Below are positions 8,532 to 17,664 of a DNA stretch of 17,741 nt, one piece after another. Both the position numbers and the translations under genes were made by a program. The notes under the pieces are model-generated. The model made no database searches. It was not told where the DNA came from and saw only the letters and a list, made by a program, of their open reading frames with translations. Within the stretch, counting starts at the first letter, position 1, and each line of letters begins with the position of its first letter. Source of the DNA: Tieghemiomyces parasiticus (lineage: Eukaryota; Kickxellomycota; Dimargaritomycetes; Dimargaritales; Dimargaritaceae); contig JANBPT010000967.1 of NCBI GenBank assembly GCA_027575765.1, forward strand, positions 1 through 17,741. Direction: 5' to 3'.

Positions 8532-11500
8532 CTAATCTACACCGTCGCACTCGCTCCACCCTTCCCCTTCCTCCTCTTTGCCGTCTTGTTCACCGGTGCC
8601 AAGCCCTTCAAGAGCGGACTCCTCGACGACCTGGACCGTCTCCCCCGGTCCAAAATCACGGATAAACTTGCCGGGGTCCGCCTGGACGAGGTTCATAAAC
8701 AAATCGATGGCGGCCTTGAGGTACTCGGGTTGCTGCGAAAACACTGCGGGAACCTCTTCGAGTACGGTGGTCACATCGCGCAATTGTTCCAGGTAGAGGC
8801 TACGGGCCGCATTCTCCACGCGGGTGAGAAGGTTGTCGGCGACGACGAGATAGTCCATGTCACTGACCGTACTACCGGGCCCGAACCGGAACGGCGTGTA
8901 AGGGGTGCCCCGGTGGACGAAAAACTTGGAGAGACGTTCGAGACGGAGGCAGAGTTGTTCGAGGTGCCATAGGGACTCACGGTTGACGTAGCGATGGCTG
9001 TTAGCAATGACGGTACTCGTCGGGCCAAACGTGTTATTGCCGATACCTGTGCCGCCGATACCGCCGGCGACGGTACCTGGGGGTGGCGGAGCGATTTGGT
9101 AGTTGGACAGGCTCCGGCTTAGCGGGAGCGGGTTAATGGGGGCCGCGGCCGCGCTGAGGCGGAAGGCCGTCAGGTCGGGGGAACCGTGGTTGGATGGTAT
9201 GGACCCACGGCGCTCGGTGGCCGGCGGGCGAACAATGATCCGCGGGCCGGAGGGCGGGGACGGATGTGGGAATTCGGTGATGGGGACCAGGTCCATGGGG
9301 TCGCGCGAGGCGTTCAGGGCCGGGGAAGCCGTAGTGGACCCGCCACGGACCGGCGTGGTGGCTGACGACGCCAACATGGTTGCTGGGGTTAAGGAGGAGC
9401 CCAGTGACGTCTCGCGTGACGGCTGGGGCGGGGTAGCCGGGATGGAAGCAGCGGCGATAGCCGCCGTGGTCGTTGTGGCGGAACTAGCCCCCATCTCGGC
9501 CGGGGAGTCCACCTGCGGGGTGGTGGCCGCGGAAGTCGTCGCACTGGCGGTGTTCGCCTCGGCAGCAGCAGCGGCGGCACTCTCTTTGAGGCGTTGGAGT
9601 TCTAACCGACCGGCCAGGTCCTTCGGGTAAGCCAAGGCCAAAGTCTCGGGGAATTCCAAACCCTTGAGCCGGTGCTCACCGATATGCACAATATTGAGAC
9701 CAAGCTTCTTGAGGGCCTGGATATCCTTGGCGAGCTGTTCGAGGTTGACCGGGTTGCCTCCGTCGTGGGCGGTGGAGGCGGCGAGGGCGGCCACCGACGT
9801 GGCCGAGGCGGCTGACGATGAATGGCTACCTTGTACAGGGATTTTACCGCCCGGGGTCGTGATGAAATTGGCGTCTGAGTCAAGCATCTCCTTGATGGTG
9901 ATTATTTCGTTCACCACGTCCTGGCTGACGTAAATCTGCCCCCCGTCGGCAGCGTTACAAATTCGTGCGGAACGGTTGACCATGGGACCAAAGTAGTCCA
10001 TGCGGCGGGTGATAGGGTCCTCTTCGCAGACCGGACGCCCCCAGTGAACACCCATGCGGACCCACAGGCCGCGGTATACGAGTTGGGTGGGGTCAGACGG
10101 CGAGTACACTTCCTTGCCGTCTGGGGAGTCCAAGATTTCCTGGGGCCAGTCGGCGCGGAGCAACTGGAGCTGGACTGAGAGGCACCAGTGGAGGGCGGAG
10201 GCCACGGTGGGAAATGAAACCATGAAGGCGTCGCCCTCGGTCTTGACCTCGTACCCACCAATGGTCCGCAGGAGGCGGCGCATAATGCTGTTGTGGACCC
10301 GAATGGCCGATCGCATGGCGATGGGGATGGTCTCCCACAAAGCGGTGGACGACTTGATGTCAGTAAACACCAGGGCCAGCTCGCCCGTGGGCGGTTCCAC
10401 CTCGCGGTCTAGGCGAGCGAGAGTGGAGTCGGCAGGCAATTCCTCCTTGGCCCCACGGCGCAACCGGCCGGCGGGCGCCTCATCCTTGAAGTCCCCCAGG
10501 GAGAACTTGCCCCAGTTGGTCGGTAGGGCCCGCGACCGCACGCTGCGGTTGCGCAGGGCCGAGGACCGGCCAAACAGTTCGCGGAGGCCCAGTACCATCA
10601 CCATAAGGGACCGGTCGGCACCGTATGAAATGGCGTAATCGCGTAGCTTCTGGGCCGCCAGGTTCACGTCGTGGCGCTGGGTCCGGGCGACGTCGACGGC
10701 CATCTGGTACGACATGTGCTCCCAAAGGCCGCGGCTGGCAATGATGATGAACTCATCCTCCTCGGACACCTCCAAGGCTTCGATGCTGGGATTGGCGTTC
10801 ACGTAAGGCAGCAGGTGGAAGTAACCGAACGACCGGGTTACCTCCAGCTCGCCCTGGACCAGACCCTCCTGCGAGATGTAGCCGCCGGCCGACCGGATGC
10901 GGGTTACCTCAGCGGCGTCGGCCGGGGTGTGCTTGGTCGCCACCAGCTGGGCGGTGCCCTTCCGGGAGACCACCGCCAGGATGTTGCCTACATTGGCCAG
11001 GTACACGGTAGTGCCGATGAAGTAGGCCACAAGGGCGCTGGCCCCAAGCTTGTGGTCGCCGTCGGCGTTGAGGGTGCTCAACTGCTTGTTGAGGGCCAGG
11101 AACGCACGGCGCAGAGCGGTACGCGGGGACTCTTGTGGGCCGAGTTTGTCCATCTCAGCTTTGAGAACCGTGGGGGCCTTGTCATTCATGTGCTCAAACA
11201 GGCGCGACCCGCCAGCCGACCCGCTCGAGTGGGAGTCGAAGAGACCGAACAAGGCTTCGTCCACCGCGCCGCGGAAGCGCGGGATGACAAAGTCCCACAG
11301 TGTTAGATTTTTGTCGGGTTCCAGCATGTCGGCCATGCCATAGTGGATCGAGTCCACCATGGACGCCGAAGTCCGGATGCGGCGGGATGGGGTCTGATCG
11401 GGCGGGCTGACCACCATGGTCACGTCCATCAGGCCCAGTACTCGCAGGTTGGTGAGCGCCCCGAAGTTGGCCAGGTCGCGGTTGTGCTTGTTGGGGGCCA

Positions 11501-14500
11501 TGTCGATGTGGCTGCGCTTGATCTCCAGGCGTTTGTTATTGGACAGGTTAAGGTACTGCAAGTCCAGGTTCCAGTTCCAGTTCCAGTCGTAGGGCCAGTT
11601 GGAAATGTTGTACCGCAACATATTGCTGCCGGCATCCAATACGGCAAGGCGGCCAATCTTGCCCAGTTCGGCCGGGAGGGTTTGCAGCTTGTTGGCGTTG
11701 ACGTGTAGCACGCGCAGAGAGCGCAAGTACACCATATCCTCCCCCGGTAGGGTGGCGATCTGAGTGCCCGAGAGATATAGTTCGACCAGATTGGCGTGGT
11801 GGCAGAAGGACCCAGCAGGCACCTCGTAGATTTGTTCGTTGAACGACAGGTTGAGAATGCGCAGCCCCTCCAGGTAGGCCAAGGGGTGGAAAAGCTCCTC
11901 GTTGAAAAAGTTACCGCCCAGGCGCAGGTCGCGCAGGTTGCGGCACAGGGCTGGTGCAGTGCCGGCGAGGGATTGCCGGCTGACGTGGCTGATATTGGTC
12001 GTTCCTTCGCCCTCCCCGGTAAAGGTACTCTGGGATCGGGCTACAGGGGGCGGGAGGACGTTCGCTTCGTCCTTGGGGCCCGGGCCAGCGGCGGTGCTTG
12101 TAAGGGGCTGCGCCTGGGCGATGGCTCCTTGTGACCCGTCAGTGCCATTGGTCTCGTCCAGCGAACCCTTACGGTAGGAGGCCGCGGTGGCCGACGGCAA
12201 AGCGGCAGCGGCTGACCGGCTGCGCTCGGCCTGGGAGGGGTGAGGGAAAAACTCGAGAAGGTTGGAGCTCAGGTTGAGTTTACGTAGGCGTGGGGCCAAC
12301 CAAATCTCGGCGCAGAGGGCTTTGAGGTTGTTGCTGTGCACGTCCAGGACCTCCAGGTTGGGCAGGTGGGCCACATCTACGGGCAGGGTGGAGAGATTGT
12401 TGTTAGTGCAAGACAGGTAAGCCAAGTGATTGAGCCGGCCCAGGGATCGCGGTAGCGCGGTCAGGTGGTTGTTGTTGATTTCGAGGTGACGCAGGGCCGG
12501 GAGATGAACGAACAAGTCGCCCGGTAGCTCGGCCAGCTGGCAGTGGGACAATTTGAGGTGGACGAGGGACGCGGCAGCGTCTCGCAGCGAGAAGCTGGTC
12601 AGGTAGCTCTTGGCTAGGGACACGTTTTTGAGGGCCTGGAAGTCCCCCTCCAGTCGGGAAAGGGCGTTGTGATCACAGAAAAGGCCCTGGAGCCGGGGCA
12701 GGTTGGACAGGACCTGGATATCCTGGATGTGATTGCGGCGCAGGTCTAGCTTCTCCAGGCGGCGCAGGCGACGGAAGGTGGCGGGTAGAGCGCCCGTCAG
12801 GCGATTGCAGAGTAGGGATAGGTTCCGGAGCTCGCTCAACTGGCCGATGGCCTCGGGAACCGTGGGGATAAAGTTAAAGGATAGATCCAGCTGCGTCAGG
12901 GTGCGCACTTCGCAGAGCACCGCGGGAAACTCGGCAAAGTTGTTATTGGAGAGCGTGAGGTGCTTAAGGCTGCGGAACCGAGCGAAGCCCGGCGGGAGAC
13001 GGACCAGGCGGTTGTTGCGTACCAGTAGGTGCTGTAGGTTGCGCAGATCCTCGAGGCGCGACGAGTCCAGGTCCTTCAGCTCGTTGCCCGACAGATCGAG
13101 GTACATCAGGCTCGAGATGAGGTGCACGCCCGCGGGCACCCGGCGATACTGGCAGGTGGCCAGGCGCAATTCGCGCAAGTTGGTGCACAACTGCGTGAAA
13201 TCGGAGGGTAGATCGATCTTGAGGTTCTTGGACAAGTTGAGATACATGATCTTGGACGGCTCGTGGTACAACGACACGGGGATAGTTTGAAGGCGGACGG
13301 CCTTGAGGTCGATCTGCTTGGGCGAGTGGATAATGTGGTCCAGCTCGGCTGAAACGCTGGGGATAGCCGCCTCGATGAGGGTAAACTGGCAAAAGTAGGT
13401 GTTATCTTCGCGCATGTGGGCGGACAGGTTATCCTCACGGGTGTAGCCCATCAGTTCCATGTATCGCCGCAGGAGTAGTACCGGCCGCTCATTCGCGCCC
13501 ACCGTGCGCTCCGCCGAGTTGGCCTTCTTCACATATAGACAGTACTTGTCTACATCGTCCATGTAGAACTTCTTGGCCGCCATCTGGATGATGTCAGCCG
13601 ACACGGTGTTGAGTCGACAGGCCACCGTGCAGAAGGTGGTGTCTTTACGGTAGATACGCAAATAGTAAGGAGTACCATCATCTTCCACGTCCCCTTCGTC
13701 CTCCGAATAGTCCTCTTCGCCGAGCTCTCGGGCGGGCCTCGTCTCTTCGTCGGGTAAAACGGCCCACGAATCGGGTGGTGCCCACACCTCGGGGGACTCG
13801 ACGTCCCCGCCGGGCCTGGAAGAGGTCAGTGCGGCCGATTGGCTACCAGACGGGAGCTGATTGGGCAGCGGAGGGAGGTGGGGCGAGGTGTTGGCGGCGT
13901 CGGGGGTAGGTGCCGGCAAAGCCGCGGGCTGGCCCGATAGGGACAGGCTGGAGCGCGCAACAGGAAGACTGGGCTGGATACGGTGGGCTTCGTACAGCGA
14001 GTCTCGGTCGGAGTGGTCGTCGTATAGGCTGCGCTGTTGGGATCCGCGCCGGGAATAGTGGTAGTTCTCCCCGAAATCCTTGAGGGAGGCGGCCTTCTCC
14101 ATGTTGACAATGCCGTCCATGTCGTCCACATTGGTGTCCAGCCGCAGGTCACCGTTGGCCCCGCCTGGGGTATCAGTCGGGGGTCGGGAGAGAGAGGCCA
14201 CCAGATGACCGAGACCCCAGCTGCCATTCCCGCCGTCGCTCCCACTCCGCTTCTCACGGAAAGGCGGCTGCCGGGGCGGCGGCTGATCCTGATCACGGTT
14301 CTTCTTGCGCTTGAAAAAGTGAAACCCTTTTTTGCGGTCCTTCGTCGGCGAGGGAGGCGCCGGTGGGAAGGGCACGGGACCGCCAGGCAGGGTGCCGGGG
14401 TTGTGGCGGGCCGGTGGGCTTGTATCTAGCGTATATGTATATAGATTGGGCTGGCTGGGGAGCGGAGTCCGCACGGGGCTGCCACCCAGGGAGGTGCCGC

Positions 14501-14963
14501 GGGGCCCCGCGTAACTGTCGTTGGAGCTTCGCGGTGAGACGTGGCCTGACACGGGATCTCCCAGGAGGGCCTGCTGCGATCGGTTAGGAGCGAAGTGGCG
14601 CGAAGGCGGATGCGAGGGCTGCCGTGGGGGTCCGGTGGCAGGTGGGCCGACTGGCCGCATCCCAACGGGCCGCATGGGTACGGAAGTCTGTTGGGTCGAC
14701 CGCGTCGTTCTTGGTACAGAGCGACCCCCGGCCGATGTACCGGGCGAGGGGCTGGCGAAAAAAGTGGGATGGAGGGTCTGGTGGAGCGGGGTGCGCTGCG
14801 GTGGAGTGTTGGTAAGGTTGTTTCGTAGCGCTTCCCGGCTGGGCCGCGCGGCTAGGGGTGGAGTCCCAGCAGGCGGACGGGGCGGTTGGCTAGCCCCGCC
14901 GGGCACTGCTGGCAACGGGGCATCCTGGTAGAAGCGGGTATTGCGATGGTTTGACTCGTCCAT
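8532..14963 (-). CDS. CYR1: Fungal adenylate cyclase (Cyr1/CyaA type), complete, intronless
   Basis: One open frame of 2143 residues makes cyclic AMP from ATP for the Ras/PKA pathway, normally as a peripheral membrane enzyme. Domains in order: proline/serine-rich disordered N-terminus (1-265); G-alpha-binding motif (about 268-300, LDTNVDDMDGIV); the VWAPPDSWAV motif before the RA domain; Ras-association domain (about 424-532); leucine-rich repeats (about 560-1183), interrupted by a polar insert (about 908-1003); PP2C-like domain (about 1199-1456); class III cyclase domain (about 1526-1776); disordered alanine/threonine/proline-rich linker; helical C-terminus (about 1990-2143), where fungal cyclases bind cyclase-associated protein. 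The metal-binding aspartates are Asp1535 (FTDIKSST) and Asp1578 (TEGDAFM). Asp1656 in MDYFGP, with Lys1537, is the adenine-specifying pair, and VNRSARI carries the transition-state Asn and Arg. All catalytic residues are present. The size is in the fungal range (yeast 2026). ATG 14963 has G at -3 and +4. No frameshift or intron is seen, so the gene looks functional. Confidence 0.97.
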   Translation of the reverse strand: MDESNHRNTRFYQDAPLPAVPGGASQPPRPPAGTPPLAARPSREALRNNLTNTPPQRTPLHQTLHPTFFASPSPGTSAGGRSVPRTTRSTQQTSVPMRPVGMRPVGPPATGPPRQPSHPPSRHFAPNRSQQALLGDPVSGHVSPRSSNDSYAGPRGTSLGGSPVRTPLPSQPNLYTYTLDTSPPARHNPGTLPGGPVPFPPAPPSPTKDRKKGFHFFKRKKNRDQDQPPPRQPPFREKRSGSDGGNGSWGLGHLVASLSRPPTDTPGGANGDLRLDTNVDDMDGIVNMEKAASLKDFGENYHYSRRGSQQRSLYDDHSDRDSLYEAHRIQPSLPVARSSLSLSGQPAALPAPTPDAANTSPHLPPLPNQLPSGSQSAALTSSRPGGDVESPEVWAPPDSWAVLPDEETRPARELGEEDYSEDEGDVEDDGTPYYLRIYRKDTTFCTVACRLNTVSADIIQMAAKKFYMDDVDKYCLYVKKANSAERTVGANERPVLLLRRYMELMGYTREDNLSAHMREDNTYFCQFTLIEAAIPSVSAELDHIIHSPKQIDLKAVRLQTIPVSLYHEPSKIMYLNLSKNLKIDLPSDFTQLCTNLRELRLATCQYRRVPAGVHLISSLMYLDLSGNELKDLDSSRLEDLRNLQHLLVRNNRLVRLPPGFARFRSLKHLTLSNNNFAEFPAVLCEVRTLTQLDLSFNFIPTVPEAIGQLSELRNLSLLCNRLTGALPATFRRLRRLEKLDLRRNHIQDIQVLSNLPRLQGLFCDHNALSRLEGDFQALKNVSLAKSYLTSFSLRDAAASLVHLKLSHCQLAELPGDLFVHLPALRHLEINNNHLTALPRSLGRLNHLAYLSCTNNNLSTLPVDVAHLPNLEVLDVHSNNLKALCAEIWLAPRLRKLNLSSNLLEFFPHPSQAERSRSAAAALPSATAASYRKGSLDETNGTDGSQGAIAQAQPLTSTAAGPGPKDEANVLPPPVARSQSTFTGEGEGTTNISHVSRQSLAGTAPALCRNLRDLRLGGNFFNEELFHPLAYLEGLRILNLSFNEQIYEVPAGSFCHHANLVELYLSGTQIATLPGEDMVYLRSLRVLHVNANKLQTLPAELGKIGRLAVLDAGSNMLRYNISNWPYDWNWNWNLDLQYLNLSNNKRLEIKRSHIDMAPNKHNRDLANFGALTNLRVLGLMDVTMVVSPPDQTPSRRIRTSASMVDSIHYGMADMLEPDKNLTLWDFVIPRFRGAVDEALFGLFDSHSSGSAGGSRLFEHMNDKAPTVLKAEMDKLGPQESPRTALRRAFLALNKQLSTLNADGDHKLGASALVAYFIGTTVYLANVGNILAVVSRKGTAQLVATKHTPADAAEVTRIRSAGGYISQEGLVQGELEVTRSFGYFHLLPYVNANPSIEALEVSEEDEFIIIASRGLWEHMSYQMAVDVARTQRHDVNLAAQKLRDYAISYGADRSLMVMVLGLRELFGRSSALRNRSVRSRALPTNWGKFSLGDFKDEAPAGRLRRGAKEELPADSTLARLDREVEPPTGELALVFTDIKSSTALWETIPIAMRSAIRVHNSIMRRLLRTIGGYEVKTEGDAFMVSFPTVASALHWCLSVQLQLLRADWPQEILDSPDGKEVYSPSDPTQLVYRGLWVRMGVHWGRPVCEEDPITRRMDYFGPMVNRSARICNAADGGQIYVSQDVVNEIITIKEMLDSDANFITTPGGKIPVQGSHSSSAASATSVAALAASTAHDGGNPVNLEQLAKDIQALKKLGLNIVHIGEHRLKGLEFPETLALAYPKDLAGRLELQRLKESAAAAAAEANTASATTSAATTPQVDSPAEMGASSATTTTAAIAAASIPATPPQPSRETSLGSSLTPATMLASSATTPVRGGSTTASPALNASRDPMDLVPITEFPHPSPPSGPRIIVRPPATERRGSIPSNHGSPDLTAFRLSAAAAPINPLPLSRSLSNYQIAPPPPGTVAGGIGGTGIGNNTFGPTSTVIANSHRYVNRESLWHLEQLCLRLERLSKFFVHRGTPYTPFRFGPGSTVSDMDYLVVADNLLTRVENAARSLYLEQLRDVTTVLEEVPAVFSQQPEYLKAAIDLFMNLVQADPGKFIRDFGPGETVQVVEESALEGLGTGEQDGKEEEGEGWSECDGVD

Positions 14964-17555
14964 AGCGGCAATAAGATGGGACGGGATGGGATGGGGGGGC
15001 TGACAGCCACTACGACAAGGTGGAAGACAGAATTCGTAGCCAAGTGGTCCAGCTGGGCCTGGACACGTAGGAAAAGTTACACAAAGCCCAGCGATGGCGA
15101 CGACGACTTGGTAGGACTGTCTGGGTAGCCAAGCAAAGGTTGAAGTCTAGCAAGTCGGTATCAGGGGCTAAAGTGGCGAAAGGGTTGACCTGTAGAAGCG
15201 CCGCTGGGGACCAGGCTGGGAGGAGATAACGGCGAACGGAGACCCTGGGCATAGAGTGGGGTCCGACTAGAGGTGAGATTAGGGGCTGCGGGCGGGCAGT
15301 TCAGCAGCAGTACAGATGGCGGCAGAGCGGATGGGAATTGAGACGTGCCAGGATGTGGGCAAGCCTACAGCGTAAGCAGTCAAACCCTTGCAAAAGTGGG
15401 GGAATGACTATATCCCCCCGTAGAGCGGAATGGGCGAGATGGGGTGTAAGGGATAAGGGGGCGGGAATCCCAGGGCCCGGTGATGCCTCTATCAGGATCA
15501 GATGCGGAGTTGGGCAGCTGAGCCTGGGCGGCAAAGTTGACGGTCCATACGGGTCAGTAATTGCCGGTTAGGAATGGTTGGTTCCGGTATGCTGTGAACT
15601 GGATACGGGGGTCAAGCGGATGGTCCATAAAAGGTAACCACAGGGCATTAGATTCCCTTCCCTCTAGGGAGCAATTGGCTAGTTTGCCTTTTCCTTCTTT
15701 CCGTGTATTTTTCCGCGTTCCGTACTCCGGGCCACTGTGTACTGCAGGGCGGTGACCCCGTGCGGTGGCACTATCTCTGACCCTGACTGGAAAGGGCGCC
15801 AGTTGACCTGGTTGCTCTGCCTGAAGGAGAGAGAGGGGCGAGAGTGGATTGATTGTCTATATTTGGGACAATCGACGCTCTGCTGCCCAAAGAAGGCCCG
15901 CTGGTGCCTTTGCAGGAACATTCAAAATTGGATACTGTAGACCAGGGAGCATCGACTCACCCTCCTCAGTTTCGAGAGACCTGCCCTGGCCCCTAGCAAA
16001 GAATATGGCTTATCGGCCGTATATGGGCGGAGGCACCGCGGCCGTTCGGTTGCTGTACAAATCACTCGGCCCCACCTGGTCCTCTGCGGGGAAGGGTATG
16101 ATCCCGACCTCAAGCAGGGGAGAATGCGGGGTAAAATAGAAGCAGACCGGAGACGGACGAGTGGGTAAATAGGAATACAGGTGATCGGACATCCAGAGCC
16201 ACCAACTGATACGACGGCCCAAACTTCTCACTTATTGCCATCCCACATCTCAAGGACGAAAGTTTGGTTATTGTACGAGGCGAGATCGCTTTATCGTACG
16301 CAGAAAACCGTCCTTGTCGTATTCAGCGCCTGGCCTGACTGCGGTGCAGCCTCCCCCCCCCCCATCCGCCTACCCTCGTCTCTAGTCCACCGTGACCGAC
16401 CAGGCCTATCTGTCGCTGGATTAGTGTTAGTGGGTGGGTGGGTGTGGCTATTTTAACCCGTCCAGTCGTTCTCGCAGACCACATGCTCCCATCTTGGGTT
16501 GTACTGACCAATACTGATCAGCTCACCGGGCCTACATATTCTAGCAACCCGACAATGATAAATATTCCCAAAATGGGCACGGTCATGCAAGCTGTAAGGG
16601 AAATCGGTGGCAGCATTATTCTAAGGGCCCTTCAGTCCGACTGATCTCCCTTCTACCTCCAACCCATTCTTCACCTGGTAATCATACGAAAGGAGACACC
16701 CCACTATACCCGGATGTTCGATCGCCCTGAGCTGTACACACACGCTCCTCGCCACTGTTAGCGGGTGGAACCGGGAGGGAATTCGTCACTTCGAAGGACG
16801 ACAATAAAAAAGATGGTGAGTACCATGAAAGTAGGATACTATGCTCCAATGAGGCACAGCCTACAAACTACCTGTTCACCACCTGACCCATCGACTATAC
16901 TGTGCCGACTATGGACAGTCGATAAATCGCAGTATGTGAATGTTATATTGAGCAATTTCAACCACGGCTGGGGACCTTTTAGTTATACAACTGACGTACA
17001 ATCTTCGTTGGGCACACCCTACCACGGCTGACATAATATTCCAAATCCTTAGTAAGACTCACGTTTCCTAGACTAGAAAAGTGCGTCCGTATCTTCGTGT
17101 AAATAAGAGATCAGATAAACTTGGTCGCAATTCCCCGGTCACGACGCGAGCACACAAACAGGATGTGAAGAACAATATACTGTTTTGTAATTAACAGAAG
17201 TGATAGCGAAGACAACCTATGCATAGTCAACCCGGGAGGATCAGGATCCGGCCCATTACCTATCCCCTACATGTACTCACCGCACTAAGTTTAATGCCGC
17301 AACTCACTTACAATTTTACCCATCTCTCGCAACGCAGCTTACACACTATCCTCTCAGACTGGCGGTTCAACTTCCCTCTCATAACCCCCACTACGCATAT
17401 CGTATCAATCACGCTATACGTATCCCTGTTCCTTTTTCGGGCTGTTAAGGTTGGAATGTTTAAGACACTTACATTGATCATAACGATAGGCCAAGAACTA
17501 CCTCAGCTTATCAGTGTTGCAACTTGAAAGTGGATAAACAATAAGTTCAGCAAAA
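14964..17555. other. Right arm: CYR1 upstream region and gene-poor sequence
   Basis: About 2.6 kb without a supported gene. The first few hundred bases must include the CYR1 5' leader and promoter; the minus strand just before the ATG is a C/T-rich leader (14970-15000). Further out, open frames (15338-15571, 16181-16456, 16765-17031, 17219-17527, all plus) have no recognisable domain and no codon bias like the core genes. Small features are an 11-base C run (16353-16363) and a GGGT repeat (about 16430-16443). From about 16500 onward the DNA becomes AT-richer, like the left arm. No transposase, integrase or helicase motif was found. Confidence 0.55.
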
Positions 17556-17664
17556 CATATTACCTCAACTAGACTTCCCGTGTATAAAATTTTACAAGTT
17601 ATAGTGCCCACTATAATATATCAAAATGATATTCAGCCTTGTACCAATATACTTACAGGTTTTA
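17556..17664 (-). repeat. Degenerate inward extension of the right terminal repeat
   Basis: Counterpart of 78-186 on the left. The complement of this stretch carries CCTGTAA, TTTGATATATTATAG and TTTTATACA in the same order and at nearly the same distance from the end as the left arm. It differs by a four-base shortening of the A-run and scattered substitutions. Confidence 0.48.
17599..17616. repeat. Subterminal perfect palindrome (8-base arms, 2-base spacer)
   Basis: TTATAGTG-CC-CACTATAA lies 125 bases from the right end, just inside the terminal repeat. The left arm has a related but broken form, GGGCCACTATTA, at 141-152, at almost the same distance from its end. It may be a subterminal protein-binding site or hairpin, or a chance palindrome in AT-rich DNA. 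Confidence 0.5.

Noticed and set aside
9103..9630. Plus-strand open frame of 175 codons opposite the cyclase
   Set aside because: It is a shadow of the GC-rich cyclase coding strand, as are the similar frames at 10054-10638 and 10671-11306. No independent gene signals are present.
14498..14511. Perfect GC palindrome CGCGGGGCCCCGCG
   Set aside because: It lies in the low-complexity proline/glycine-rich coding part of the cyclase N-terminus and is explained by codon composition.
17219..17527. Hydrophobic 102-codon open frame near the right end
   Set aside because: The hydrophobic content follows from pyrimidine-rich sequence. There is no domain, no codon bias and no counterpart in the left arm.
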